A stretch of 64,000 nt of DNA from Sulfobacillus sp. (GTDB lineage Bacteria > Bacillota > Sulfobacillia > Sulfobacillales > Sulfobacillaceae). Each line of letters begins with the position of its first letter. The stretch's first letter is position 1. Positions 1 through 8,249 of this stretch are shown here, one piece after another. The notes under the pieces are model-generated. The model was not told the DNA's origin. It was given only the letters and a program-made list of their open reading frames with translations, and made no database searches. Location of the stretch: assembly GCA_027309085.1 (NCBI GenBank), contig DAIDDL010000008.1:28272-92271 (forward strand), written 5' to 3'. The position numbers were made by a program, and so were the translations under genes.

Positions 1-249
1 CACGAGGGTGGGAACGCGCCATGTCGCCTGTACCGATTCATAGGTTCCCTCCGAATTGACATAACCTGCCCAATTCCGGCTCATTTCGAACGGGCCCCCC
101 GTGGGGGTATTCTGGAGCGTGAAAGGCTGGGGATCGGGGATAGACACGGGATAGGACTGCGGGCTCAGCCCGGGCCAGTTGATCACCGGATCGGCATTAA
201 TGGTTAGAAGACCGAATCCCAGAGCTACAATCCAGTACATCGCCCGCAT
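1..249 (-). CDS. G1-family (eqolisin-like) acid peptidase, N-terminal part
   Basis: An open frame begins at the ATG at 249 and runs off the left edge (83 codons visible). An AGGAGG site lies just upstream at about 253-259. Residues 1-19 form a signal peptide ending in INA, so the product is exported. Around residues 60-80 it reads NWAGYV...Y.SVQATWRVPT, the conserved opening strand pair of peptidase family G1 (scytalidoglutamic peptidase/aspergillopepsin II relatives). These are pepstatin-insensitive proteases working at low pH with a Gln/Glu dyad. Both catalytic residues would lie beyond the edge, so activity cannot be judged. An extracellular acid protease fits an acidophile. Confidence 0.72.
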   Translation of the reverse strand, partial: MRAMYWIVALGFGLLTINADPVINWPGLSPQSYPVSIPDPQPFTLQNTPTGGPFEMSRNWAGYVNSEGTYESVQATWRVPTLV

Positions 250-373
250 AATGCCCTCCTTTCTCCGACCCGCCACCGCAACCGCGCTATCTTCTTAATT
301 AAAGTTTACCCTTGTTTTCACCTAGCGTAAAACACTGGCCAGACAGTGTTAGAGAATTTGTATGAAAGGAAAG

Positions 374-397
374 CCGGGCCCTATGACAAGGACCCGG
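374..397 (-). terminator. Stem-loop after the permease gene
   Basis: CCGGGCCC at 374-381 pairs with GGACCCGG at 390-397 with one mismatch and an 8-nt loop. On the minus strand it lies about 30 nt past the permease stop and is followed by a pyrimidine-rich CTTTCCTTTC stretch. It is a plausible weak intrinsic terminator. Confidence 0.4.
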
Positions 398-429
398 GAA
401 AGTAGACAAAGAGGATGGAAAGGCTGCCG

Positions 430-1497
430 TTACAGCACAAAGTGGCCGATGAGGCCGGTGGCCAGACCGAAGAGCGCGACGGTCACAGCCAGTTTGGCCA
501 GCAAGCTTTTAGGCAGCGCGGTGCTCACCATCGCCATGGAGGGCAGGCTGATGGCCGGGAGAGTCATCATCAAAACGGATGCGGGGCCTATGCCCAGACC
601 GTACTGCATCAGCACCTTGACAATTGGCACCTCCCCGGCGGTTGGGATCACCATCAGGGTGCCGGCTACAGCGTAGAGGATCCACAGCCACCACATATGC
701 CCGGTGTTGGCGGCGATGGCGGGGAAGAGCCAGGCGCGGGCCGCGCCCAGAGCCATGACGAGAATAATGTATTCCGGCAGCAGCCGGGTGACGAGTCGCC
801 ATAAGGTCTGGAAAAAACGCGTCACAATGCCGCCGGCGGACGGGTCGGCGGGGGTTTGGGGCAGAGACAATTCTTTGTCGTCCAGTCCCGCAGGCTGCCA
901 GACATCACCCAGTTTGGAGACCAAGAGGACGAGAGCCGCTCCCAGCACGATGCGCAGGACCGCCCAGTCCCACCCTAGCACAAATCCCATGAATACGATG
1001 GTGGCGGGATTCAATATGGGATTGCCGACCCAGTAGGCCAGTACGGCACCGGTCGAGACCTTCTGCCGTTTCAAGTTGACCACAATGGGGGCGGAGCAGC
1101 AGGTGCACATCATCGAAGGAATGGCTGCGAGCCCAGCGATGGTCCGGCTCTTCCACCCGACCCGTCCTAAAACCCGCGCCAGCCAGTCCGGTGGCAACAG
1201 GGATTCAATGCCCGACCCGATCACCAGACCGGCGATAAGGGCAATCCAGATGTCTTTGAAATAGGACCAGGTATACTCCCATGCCGCCTGCCAGGACGGA
1301 GCCGGGGCGTGGGACTGCGATCCGGTGATGACGGAGGCGCCGAGAGTATGGTGTGCCGCCACCACAAACACTTTATGGTAGTACGGGTCCCATTTGGCCA
1401 CATAGACCAGGCCCAGGGCCAGCACGAGAAACAGCAGCACGGCCCACCGGGGCCAATGGATATGAGGCTGGGACAGTGTGCCAGTTTGCACGGACAT
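430..1497 (-). CDS. ArsP-type permease (DUF318/UPF0718)
   Basis: A 355-residue membrane protein with about eight hydrophobic segments in two halves, separated by a hydrophilic loop near residues 205-230. The first half contains MMCTCCSAPIV near residue 131, followed by NLKRQKVSTGA and GNPILNPAT, the signature of the COG0701/ArsP permease group. Characterised ArsP proteins export trivalent methylated arsenicals through a cysteine site; other members have no known substrate. The longer frame starts at a TTG at 1503 that almost touches the AGGAGG site, so the ATG at 1497, 7 nt from that site, is the better start. An arsM gene 15 kb away could supply a substrate, but the two are not linked in an operon. 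Confidence 0.75.
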   Translation of the reverse strand: MSVQTGTLSQPHIHWPRWAVLLFLVLALGLVYVAKWDPYYHKVFVVAAHHTLGASVITGSQSHAPAPSWQAAWEYTWSYFKDIWIALIAGLVIGSGIESLLPPDWLARVLGRVGWKSRTIAGLAAIPSMMCTCCSAPIVVNLKRQKVSTGAVLAYWVGNPILNPATIVFMGFVLGWDWAVLRIVLGAALVLLVSKLGDVWQPAGLDDKELSLPQTPADPSAGGIVTRFFQTLWRLVTRLLPEYIILVMALGAARAWLFPAIAANTGHMWWLWILYAVAGTLMVIPTAGEVPIVKVLMQYGLGIGPASVLMMTLPAISLPSMAMVSTALPKSLLAKLAVTVALFGLATGLIGHFVL

Positions 1498-1731
1498 CAG
1501 CAATCCTCCTGTTCGCAGCGTAGTGTCTAAACGTCAAAATGTCAGGAACTGCCATCCATCATACAGTCAGCGGGCGCGGGGCGTGAAAATAAATCCGCAC
1601 AATAATTGACTGGCAATATAGGCAACTCGATGCGGGAGTGGCCCAGAAACTCTGCGGGCAGATGACGGCAGAACCAGAAGCCGTTAAGGCTTCTGGCAGC
1701 CATGCGGTGCATTGTCAAAAGGTCGTCAGTC

Positions 1732-1899
1732 TCAGGACTTTTTTTCTGCAGACACCACAGTCACTTTCATCTCACCAGCATGCTGGATGCGGTCAGATCC
1801 GCAGCGGGGACAGACGGTGGCCCGGCTGCCTTGCGGAAGCAGAAATACCTGGTCGCAGTCAAAGCACTTGTATTCCATTAACGTGATGACATCTCCCAT
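1732..1899 (-). CDS. Small zinc-ribbon protein
   Basis: A 55-residue protein starting at the ATG at 1899, 8 nt after a GAGGAGG site; the open frame extends further upstream but without a ribosome site. Two knuckles, CFDC near residue 13 and CPRC near residue 31, give a four-cysteine zinc ribbon of the FmdB/rubredoxin-like type. The C-terminal tail is basic and polar. No function can be assigned; similar ribbons occur in small regulatory proteins. It lies alone, with its own upstream AT-rich region. Confidence 0.6.
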   Translation of the reverse strand: MGDVITLMEYKCFDCDQVFLLPQGSRATVCPRCGSDRIQHAGEMKVTVVSAEKKS

Positions 1900-1941
1900 A
1901 AACTTTTCCTCCTCACATGAATGACCTTCGTGATACCGCAA

Positions 1942-2463
1942 ACATAACAGACAATTTGTGGATAATGGAAGAGATTTTGGGAAATTTTTTTCTGAGTTTT
2001 AGATCCTTGCTTTGTTTGTTAATTATTTCACGCGATCTTCTGCCCATGAGCCGCTGGCAGGATGTCGGTTGGCACATGCATATCATAGCTTAGAGGCGGG
2101 CAATCGGCCATGGCAAGGCTAAAGTTTTTTTGCGGCCAGCAAGCTGGTCTTGCGAGTCGCCGTATATCTCCCGGTCATGCATCTGACTGGTAAGCCCCTT
2201 TGGCCAAAGAACCGTTCTGCCGCATCTGTAGTGGGACTTCGGAGTGAAAAATATTGCAGACAGCGAGGGGGAGTGTCCGGTACGGATTTTTAAGAGGCTG
2301 CGCCTTCGCCCTTTGCGCCACATAGATTATAATGGTGTAAAATAACTAGTTACAATAGTCTATGAAATTCATTTTATTCTTGCTGTGGGGAATGGTAGCG
2401 GGCAAGACTGCTGCGGGACAGATGTGAGCGGGGTACCGCGGTCACAGTCAGGGAGGCATCCAC
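1942..2463. other. Intergenic region between zinc-ribbon and lysR genes
   Basis: About 520 bases, more AT-rich than the neighbours, with no convincing gene. A TATAAT at 2328-2333 is followed by the palindrome TAACTAGTTA at 2343-2352, about 110 nt before the LysR start. This could be the lysR promoter with an autoregulatory site, but no good -35 box is visible. Nothing else is recognised. Confidence 0.4.
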
Positions 2464-3360
2464 GTGAACGAACAGATCTGGACCACATTCAAGATGGTGG
2501 CGGAGGTGGGGTCTATTTCCCAGGCGGCACGCGCCCTGAATTTATCCCAATCGGCCGTTAGCCAGCAGATCCAGGTGCTCGAGCAGTCCTACGGCGCTCA
2601 CCTGTTCGTGCGGACCAGCCAGGGTGTGCACCTCACCGAGATGGGGGAAGTGCTGTACCGCTATGTGACTTCCTTGCTGCAATTGATTCACGAATCCCAA
2701 AATGCGGTGCAAGAAGTGGCGGACAGCCGCCCGCAAGTGCTGGCCATCGGTGCGAGTCTGACCATTGCGGAATATCTGCTGCCGGGAATTCTGGCCGAAT
2801 ACTGCCGGGACATGCTGAATGCGCGGTGGTCGGTGACGATGGCGAATTCGCGGACAGTCTTTGAGCAGGTGCTCAACCACACCTTGGATATTGGATTGAT
2901 TGAAGCGCCGATGGCGGACCCGCAGGTGGTGGTGCGGCCATTTTTTGATGACCACCCGGTGGTGATGGTGGCGCGCACGCACCCTTGGGCCCAGCGTGGG
3001 GAGGTATCCCTGCGGGAATTCATGGAGGAGCCGCTGATTTTGCGGGAGCCGGGATCGGGAACCCGCATGGCTTTCGAAGGGGCGTTGGGCCATGCGGGGA
3101 TCGACCTCAAGCAACTGAACATCCGCTTGGTGCTGGGCACGACTCACGCGATTAAGCAGATGATGCTGAAGGGTCTTGGCATCAGTGTCCTCTCGCCTCT
3201 GACGATCGAGACGCGGGAGGCCGACTTGTTCTGTGCGGTGCAGGTCGCTGGGTTAAGCCTGTACCGGACGTTTTCCTTGGTCTACCACTCTGGCACCGTG
3301 CCGCGCATCGGCGAGCGGTTTGTGCAAACTGTCATGAAAGTTTCCGCAGCCACCGCGTAA
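2464..3360 (+). CDS. LysR-family transcriptional regulator
   Basis: A 298-residue protein with a GTG start at 2464 behind a GGGAGG site. Residues 1-65 form the winged helix-turn-helix (FKMVAEVGSISQAARALNLSQSAVSQQ split over the recognition helix region), and residues 90-295 form the type 2 periplasmic-binding-like effector domain. Length is normal for the family. LysR regulators usually control a divergent neighbour, but here the upstream neighbour lies about 560 bases away on the minus strand, so the target is not evident. The effector cannot be inferred from sequence. Confidence 0.9.
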   Translation: MNEQIWTTFKMVAEVGSISQAARALNLSQSAVSQQIQVLEQSYGAHLFVRTSQGVHLTEMGEVLYRYVTSLLQLIHESQNAVQEVADSRPQVLAIGASLTIAEYLLPGILAEYCRDMLNARWSVTMANSRTVFEQVLNHTLDIGLIEAPMADPQVVVRPFFDDHPVVMVARTHPWAQRGEVSLREFMEEPLILREPGSGTRMAFEGALGHAGIDLKQLNIRLVLGTTHAIKQMMLKGLGISVLSPLTIETREADLFCAVQVAGLSLYRTFSLVYHSGTVPRIGERFVQTVMKVSAATA

Positions 3361-3391
3361 AATCCCTGAAAACATCCCCCGCGGAGTTCCT

Positions 3392-4060
3392 TTGTCCAGT
3401 ACAATAGCCAGTATGGACAAAGCATCCGGGGGTGGCATTTTGCGAGGTTGGGTCAAGGGGGCTCTCACCATAGGGGGAGGGCTGGCGGGAGCGCTTCTGC
3501 TTTATGGCGGCGTGTCTCTGATTTTGCCGCCAGTGGTGGCGGCGCCTGGACAGGCGGATACAATCTCGACTGTGCGGTCCCGCGGCTCCCACAGGTTGCG
3601 CCGTGATAACAGTCCTAAAAGCGTGTCCGCGATTGCCCCGGTGGGCGCAGACGGGCTGGTGAAAATGGCATACGCGGGCAGCGTCTGGCAAAATGCTCTG
3701 GCGCGGGCCAAGGCACTTGGCATACACATGCTGCTGCCCAACTCGGCTTACCCGCACACGGTATTGGAAGAAAGTTATATTGAAGGGTCCGTGCTGGATT
3801 TGGAATTCAGCGACATGCTGGCCGTGGAATCCAATACCCCCATCTCCCCCACATATAAACCGGCCGCCTCCGTGAACGTCAGCCTGGCCGATGGGGTGCC
3901 AGCCCAGTGGCTGCTGATTTACGGACTCGGGGGACCGGCTTACCGGCTAGACTTTCAACAAGACGGCACGTACGTGCGCCTACAGCTGTTTCACAGTTAT
4001 ATTCCTGCGTCTGCTGCTGCCAATGAGACCATTGCCAGCGAGTTTTCCCCTGTTTCTTGA
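3392..4060 (+). CDS. Hypothetical membrane-anchored protein
   Basis: A 222-residue protein (TTG start; ATG at 3413 is an equally possible start, as neither has a strong ribosome site). A hydrophobic segment at residues 25-50 follows a short cytoplasmic tail, so most of the protein should be outside the membrane. The exported part has a polar linker (residues 55-85) and a C-terminal globular portion rich in beta strands. The C-terminal half recalls the DUF4367-like domains of Firmicute anti-sigma or lipoprotein carriers, but the match is too weak to name. It lies 31 nt after lysR. Confidence 0.55.
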   Translation: MSSTIASMDKASGGGILRGWVKGALTIGGGLAGALLLYGGVSLILPPVVAAPGQADTISTVRSRGSHRLRRDNSPKSVSAIAPVGADGLVKMAYAGSVWQNALARAKALGIHMLLPNSAYPHTVLEESYIEGSVLDLEFSDMLAVESNTPISPTYKPAASVNVSLADGVPAQWLLIYGLGGPAYRLDFQQDGTYVRLQLFHSYIPASAAANETIASEFSPVS

Positions 4061-4066
4061 CAAATC

Positions 4067-4108
4067 TTGCATACAGCTATCCGGGAGATGTACACTACAA
4101 ATTGTAGT
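4067..4108 (+). promoter_or_regulatory. Promoter with BlaI-type operator
   Basis: TTGCAT at 4067-4072 and TACACT at 4091-4096 are spaced by 18 nt (an alternative TTGACA lies at 4057-4062). Overlapping the -10 box is the perfect palindrome ACTACAA-A-TTGTAGT at 4094-4108. BlaI/MecI/CopY-family repressors bind dyads built on TACA and TGTA half-sites, and a blaI-like gene lies 1.8 kb away at 5910. The position would block RNA polymerase directly. The link to that repressor is inference. Confidence 0.65.
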
Positions 4109-4135
4109 TTAATTAAACCTTAGGAGGCTTGCTGC

Positions 4136-4999
4136 ATGTCTAAGAGAAATGTCATCTTGGTAGCCGCGGGCCTGACAGTGGCGCTGGCTGGCTGCGGGAC
4201 ATCGCAGGCGGCAAAGCCTGCGGCCTCGCCGTCTCAGACGATGGCCAAGACCGCGTCCACGACCACCAAGACGGTGCAGGTGGCGGAATTGCAAACGAAT
4301 AAGACAGCGCAAATGGTGGAAGCAGGACAGCAGGCCACATTTGTCGTGACGGCTGCCGGGTCTGGGGGCCAACCGGCTGCGGGCCAGCCGGTGACCGTCT
4401 ACATCGGGCCGATGGTGCCTCTGGGAGCCGGCGTCAGCCAATGGTACACCACTGGTGCCGCTGGCGCATCCCGTTATGTCTCCAGCTACTCCAAGAAGAC
4501 GAATAGCATGGGGCAGGCCACTATCGTCCTGGCGGGCCAGCCGGTGAAGACCATGGAAATGGTGGGGATTAAGGTCGGGTCGTTCAGCACATTCAGTCCC
4601 TCGGCAATGAAGGGGGCCGGCCTGATGGATGCCTGGTGGACAACCCCGTCGACCAGCCCCACGGCGCCCGTGGGTGACTATGTGGTCGTCAAGCCATTCG
4701 CCAAGGATGTCCCGGCCGGCACAGCGCAGCCGCTTCTGGTCTCGGTCATGAGCCCATCCGGTCCAGTCTCCGGGGCGAGTGTCAGTGTGACGCCGAAGAC
4801 GGAAGGATCGTCGTCGATGGGGTCCTCGTCTTCGATGAGTTCAGCGGGAGGAACCACGATGACCACCAACAGCCAGGGGCAAGTGTCCTACACGGCCAAG
4901 GCTGGATCCGCGATGAGCGCTTTGCCGGTGCGCATTGTGGTGTCAAAAGGCATGGGCAGAATTGCCGGCGGCATGAACGCTGACGTAGTCTCCGAGTAG
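4136..4999 (+). CDS. Exported lipoprotein with Ig-like repeats
   Basis: A 287-residue protein with an AGGAGG site 8 nt before the ATG. The signal peptide ends in a lipobox, LAGC, with Cys20 as the lipidation site. The mature part starts with a Thr/Ser/Ala-rich linker to about residue 45. Two beta-rich units follow (about 48-150 and 175-280); QPAAGQPVTV and TNSMGQATIVL resemble the strands of invasin/Big-1-type Ig folds. A Ser/Met-rich stretch interrupts the second unit near residue 225. It should sit on the outer face of the membrane. Its promoter carries a BlaI-type operator, and the nearby lspA could process it; a role in envelope response is inference. Confidence 0.7.
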   Translation: MSKRNVILVAAGLTVALAGCGTSQAAKPAASPSQTMAKTASTTTKTVQVAELQTNKTAQMVEAGQQATFVVTAAGSGGQPAAGQPVTVYIGPMVPLGAGVSQWYTTGAAGASRYVSSYSKKTNSMGQATIVLAGQPVKTMEMVGIKVGSFSTFSPSAMKGAGLMDAWWTTPSTSPTAPVGDYVVVKPFAKDVPAGTAQPLLVSVMSPSGPVSGASVSVTPKTEGSSSMGSSSSMSSAGGTTMTTNSQGQVSYTAKAGSAMSALPVRIVVSKGMGRIAGGMNADVVSE

Positions 5000-5009
5000 C
5001 ATGGAGCAG

Positions 5010-5041
5010 GGCAGCGCCTCAACAGGAGCGCTGCCTTTTTT
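5010..5041 (+). terminator. Intrinsic terminator of the lipoprotein gene
   Basis: GGCAGCGC at 5010-5017 pairs perfectly with GCGCTGCC at 5028-5035, followed by six T residues. It lies 11 nt past the lipoprotein stop and just before the convergent peptidase gene. Confidence 0.88.
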
Positions 5042-5044
5042 GCG

Positions 5045-5917
5045 TCAGTGGCAGGCAATGGTGATGCAGGCGGCCAAAAACAAGGCGGACCCGGCTGTGG
5101 GAAGAGCGATGAAAGGCCACAGCACGCCCATTTTGGGGTGGGGGGCAAAGGAGTCTGGCGATGCCAAAGCCTCGATGCGCGCCTGCCAGCCGCTGGTCCA
5201 TGCCGGCTCTCCCGGCGACGGGGCGGCCTTATGCTGTTTGAGCGCCCGAATGGTCGCGATCATGGCTTGAATGAGATAGTCGGGGGTCTGTTGCCAGGCG
5301 GTCGCATACTGGTCCGCTTTAATCTCGCGGATAGTGAGGTACTGCGCGTACAGCCGGTTCAGCCCGAACCAGGGCAGGGCCTTGGTCAGCAGGAGAAACA
5401 GCTGCTGGGTAGCGTAATCCTGAGCGCGCACGTGGTATAGCTCATGGGCTATAATCGCGGACAGGGCTTGAGGGTCCAGCAGCTGCTGCATGGACTGGGA
5501 GATGACGATCACAGGACGGCGGGCTCCGTAGGTAAAGGCATGAGGAGCGCTGTCCCGGAGGGTCATAAACGTCACCCCGCCAATTTGGCCGAGGCCTGGG
5601 GGGACGTCGCGCGCGGGCATCGGGCAGAGATGGGGCTCCAAGGCTGTTGCCATGCGGCGCCGGTCCTGCAGCAGGAGGCGCGCTGCCCGGACCACACGGT
5701 AGAGATACCAGCCAAGCGCTGTGGTGAGCAGGGCCAACAGGGCCAACAGCCACCAGGGGAACGCGCCAGCCATAGCTGGGTGCATGGAGGCTTTCATGAT
5801 GGCCCATGCCAGGTGGTGCCAGGCTACAGCGTCCAGCACGCCTAAGAGCACTGCAGGCAGGGCTGCCAGCGACGAGAGGCCCGCCAGCCAGATCCACGAG
5901 GCGGGGGTACTATTCAT
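5045..5917 (-). CDS. BlaR1-like M56 membrane metallopeptidase
   Basis: A 290-residue protein with two hydrophobic segments in residues 5-75 and a third at the C-terminus. The zinc motif HELYH lies near residue 163, followed by a second-ligand region REIKADQYA about 45 residues on, typical of the M56/M48 gluzincins. In BlaR1/MecR1 this protease cleaves the cognate BlaI repressor after a signal. Here there is no C-terminal penicillin-binding sensor domain, so the signal is probably not a beta-lactam. The start overlaps the blaI stop by 8 nt (ATGAATAG), implying translational coupling. Confidence 0.8.
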   Translation of the reverse strand: MNSTPASWIWLAGLSSLAALPAVLLGVLDAVAWHHLAWAIMKASMHPAMAGAFPWWLLALLALLTTALGWYLYRVVRAARLLLQDRRRMATALEPHLCPMPARDVPPGLGQIGGVTFMTLRDSAPHAFTYGARRPVIVISQSMQQLLDPQALSAIIAHELYHVRAQDYATQQLFLLLTKALPWFGLNRLYAQYLTIREIKADQYATAWQQTPDYLIQAMIATIRALKQHKAAPSPGEPAWTSGWQARIEALASPDSFAPHPKMGVLWPFIALPTAGSALFLAACITIACH

Positions 5918-6293
5918 GGGAACGCTCCCTTCTCGACCGGACTATTTCTTCAAGTTTTTCGAGGGCGCCGGGTTCGACCTCGCCGATGGCATCGACAAAA
6001 TGGACTAGACCGGCATCGCCGAATTCGGAGAAGAGATTTTCTACGGATTGCAGGGCGCGCGCCCTGGCCACGGCATCTTCCGGGGTGACGCGGTACACAT
6101 AGTGGCGGACACCGCCTTGGCGGACGAGAATATTTTGGGCCACCAGCCGGTTCATCACGGTGGCTACCGTGTTGATGGAGACCGGACGGGAAGCCGAGAT
6201 CTCTTCATGCACCGCTTTGACCGTGGCTTGGCCCCGCGCCCGGATGATTTGCAGCACGTGATTGCGCAGGTGGTTCCTCACCGCTATTGTCAT
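5910..6293 (-). CDS. BlaI/MecI/CopY-family repressor
   Basis: A 127-residue protein. Residues 5-75 form the family's winged helix (SINTVATVMNRLVAQ is the recognition helix region, with the wing at RHYVYRV), followed by a C-terminal dimerisation helix. These repressors dimerise on TACA/TGTA dyads and are inactivated by proteolysis of the C-terminal region by a partner M56 protease, encoded immediately downstream here. A matching dyad lies at 4094-4108 before the lipoprotein gene; no copy is seen in front of blaI itself. Divergent from the signal peptidase II gene with a 62-nt shared upstream region. Confidence 0.87.
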   Translation of the reverse strand: MTIAVRNHLRNHVLQIIRARGQATVKAVHEEISASRPVSINTVATVMNRLVAQNILVRQGGVRHYVYRVTPEDAVARARALQSVENLFSEFGDAGLVHFVDAIGEVEPGALEKLEEIVRSRRERSHE

Positions 6294-6355
6294 TAGAATT
6301 CACCCATTCTTTTTGTTTGCCGACCATTTATTTATTTTAGCATAGGAGGCGGGTC

Positions 6356-6787
6356 GTGGCAGAACGTGCAAGGTGCTGGGGGACTACAGGGGGAGCGGTC
6401 TTGATCTATGCGGCGGCAGTGGCGCTCGGGATCTCCCACCGCCCGGATATTGGCAGGGATGGCGTGATTTTCAACCACGGGGTGGCATTCGGGCTGTTCG
6501 CCGCGAGCCCGCCGTGGCTGTTGGCGGGGGCGTCAGCCCTGGGGGTGGCCGCTTTGGCTCTGGCCATGTGGAACTTTGCGGCATTCCGGATACCTCTGGC
6601 CGTCATTTTCGCAGGAGCATTGGCCAACTGGACCGAGAGGCTGTGGTGGGGCGGGATCGTCGATTTCTGGCATATCCCAGGCTATCCGTATACCTTCAAC
6701 CTGGCGGACATCGCCATACGCGCTGGCATGCTCGCTGTCCTCATTCAGTATGTGCTGGCCCGTTCCGGCACGAGGCGCTCGACCTGA
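6356..6787 (+). CDS. Signal peptidase II-like protein (LspA family)
   Basis: A 143-residue protein with four hydrophobic segments and a GTG start 6 nt after AGGAGG. LspA cleaves prolipoprotein signal peptides in the membrane. Conserved blocks are visible: NHGVAFGLF near residue 40, then NWTER and DFWHIPG near 90-105, and FNLADIAIRAG near 115-125. The two catalytic aspartates (in DFW and LAD) are present. The usual N-x-x-D-R is N-W-T-E-R, a conservative D-to-E change. It is somewhat divergent and may be a second, specialised copy serving the lipoprotein of this cluster. Confidence 0.78.
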   Translation: MAERARCWGTTGGAVLIYAAAVALGISHRPDIGRDGVIFNHGVAFGLFAASPPWLLAGASALGVAALALAMWNFAAFRIPLAVIFAGALANWTERLWWGGIVDFWHIPGYPYTFNLADIAIRAGMLAVLIQYVLARSGTRRST

Positions 6788-6981
6788 CGCGTGGCGGCGG
6801 CGTCCAAGACGCGGTGGCCCTGGTCTGACAGACGCTGGTAACGGACAATCCAGCGGTCGCACTGCTGGCTGTAGATAAGCCGCAGCTGGTCATTCTCGAC
6901 CCGCACCATCCGCCAGCGCCAATATTCCAAGGGAACACGGACCACCGCGCAGCGGACCGCATAAACAACATGCTTAACCAT
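6745..6981 (-). CDS. Small basic hypothetical protein
   Basis: A 78-residue frame starting at the ATG at 6981, 7 nt after GGAG. It is rich in Arg, Val and Trp (for example VPLEYWRWRMVRVEN) with alternating strand-like segments, suggesting a small beta-rich nucleic-acid-binding or toxin-like protein. Its last 43 nt overlap the end of lspA in the convergent direction. No family is recognised; it could be spurious. Confidence 0.4.
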   Translation of the reverse strand: MVKHVVYAVRCAVVRVPLEYWRWRMVRVENDQLRLIYSQQCDRWIVRYQRLSDQGHRVLDAAATRQVERLVPERASTY

Positions 6982-7483
6982 TATTTCGCTCCAATCACCA
7001 TTTTTATCGCATTTCTCATCGTCTAATTGAGGAAAAGGAGTGGCTATTTTGAGGAGTTCAAGCCCCCCCAAAAAACCACGGTTCATTATTACTCTCATTT
7101 TTGCTGTCGTCTAGGCACTTTGCTACCAAATTGTGGATGATTGCATCGCAAAGTTCCTCATAATATGACGGTATACGGGAATATTCCACAAGTTCTTTTC
7201 CTAAATTTGCCGGATTATTGGGGGCTGGGGAAAATATTGGGGCAATTTTTGGGGGTGCGGGACGGTCTCGCTTGAAACTCGCAGTGAGACTGTAGTGCTG
7301 CGGGGAGCGGCGGACGCCAGGCAGGGGACCCTGGGCTTGCCCCGCGCAATTCGTCTAGGCGCCGCTGCTGCGGGAGAGAGTTTCAGAAAAGAAAAAATAA
7401 ACCTGATGGCTCCTGTTCTTTGCCTGTGGCAGTCTCCCCTGTGCCCTGCAGGTTAGGGCAACCTGTCGGGGCTGCCGCAGGCT
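6982..7483. other. Intergenic region with strong potential RNA structure
   Basis: No gene is supported. The right half folds well: TGAAACTC (7273-7280) pairs with GAGTTTCA (7378-7385), enclosing AGCGGCG (7306-7312) with CGCCGCT (7360-7366) and GACG (7313-7316) with CGTC (7352-7355). A second rod lies at 7423-7481: CCTGTGGCAG with CTGCCGCAGG, then CCCC with GGGG, then CAGGTT-agggc-AACCTG. The second rod directly follows the stop of the minus-strand gene and may terminate it. Known RNAs (SRP, 6S, tmRNA, RNase P) were not recognised. Confidence 0.35.
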
Positions 7484-8053
7484 TCAGGTGCCGTCCGGAG
7501 GTTCCGGTGCCGAGAGCAGCACCAGCGATAGAGGCGCACGCAGGTCTTTAGGGATGACGGCCACCTTGCATTTGCGGCCCGCGACCGTAGTGTGGCCGAC
7601 AAAGATCAGGCCGCGCATCCGCAATTGGCCTATGATGGAAGTGGGGGGCGACTTCTCCCAAAAGTATGAATCTGGTCCTTCATCCCCGACGAGTTGTGAG
7701 ATCTTGCCATACCGGGTCCACCCCTGTGCCTCTATAACCGTGGTGAGCGCATCGCGGTGCAAGTCAGACAAGGAATGGACAATGTTGGCGAGATGGCGGG
7801 GGTCTGTCAGGTACAGGACGAGGCTGTCCACCCTCTCCTGTTTCAGGGTGCCGGCAATCTGATACAGGGCGCAGGTAGCATCGAGCCAGACGGCGGGATT
7901 GCGGCTGAGTGCGGTCTTCAAAGATGTCTGGCGGTTGAGCGGGGACTGGTCGACCTTTTCGTACATATCCCATTCCATGCGCTCCATGAGGGGCTTGGAG
8001 TCAATAATCAGGCCGTCGGCGAAGCCTTCCCCAGCAGAGGGTTTGCGTGGCAC
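7484..8053 (-). CDS. Uncharacterised protein with a winged-helix-like C-terminus
   Basis: A 189-residue protein. The GTG at 8053, 8 nt after GGGAGGT, is chosen; the frame stays open upstream with unlikely composition. Residues 40-110 are helical (alternating Leu-rich helices), and residues 110-180 contain a PPTSIIGQLRMRGLIFVG segment followed by GRKCKVAVIPKDLR, which reads like the wing and tail of helicase-associated or regulator-type winged helices. No catalytic motif is visible. Function unknown. Confidence 0.55.
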   Translation of the reverse strand: MPRKPSAGEGFADGLIIDSKPLMERMEWDMYEKVDQSPLNRQTSLKTALSRNPAVWLDATCALYQIAGTLKQERVDSLVLYLTDPRHLANIVHSLSDLHRDALTTVIEAQGWTRYGKISQLVGDEGPDSYFWEKSPPTSIIGQLRMRGLIFVGHTTVAGRKCKVAVIPKDLRAPLSLVLLSAPEPPDGT

Positions 8054-8249
8054 TTGGATGACCTCCCAATCAATGAGTAATAGGCTGTTCCTACTGATTC
8101 GAACGCAAAGTCGGTGGCTTGTCAAATGGAAAGGAAACCGGGCGGGAGGAAATGGACGGCCCGTACACTGGTTCAGAAAAAAGGCATGGAGGGATGTGCT
8201 CTCCATGCCTGGACTGCGCGTTGACTCAAGAGCGCAGCCGACTTATGTG

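Noticed and set aside
2090..2323. Minus-strand frame of 77 codons between the zinc-ribbon and lysR genes
   Set aside because: No ribosome site and no protein-like pattern.
7264..7390. 6S or SRP RNA
   Set aside because: The conserved SRP tetraloop region and a typical 6S central bubble were not found, so no name is given.
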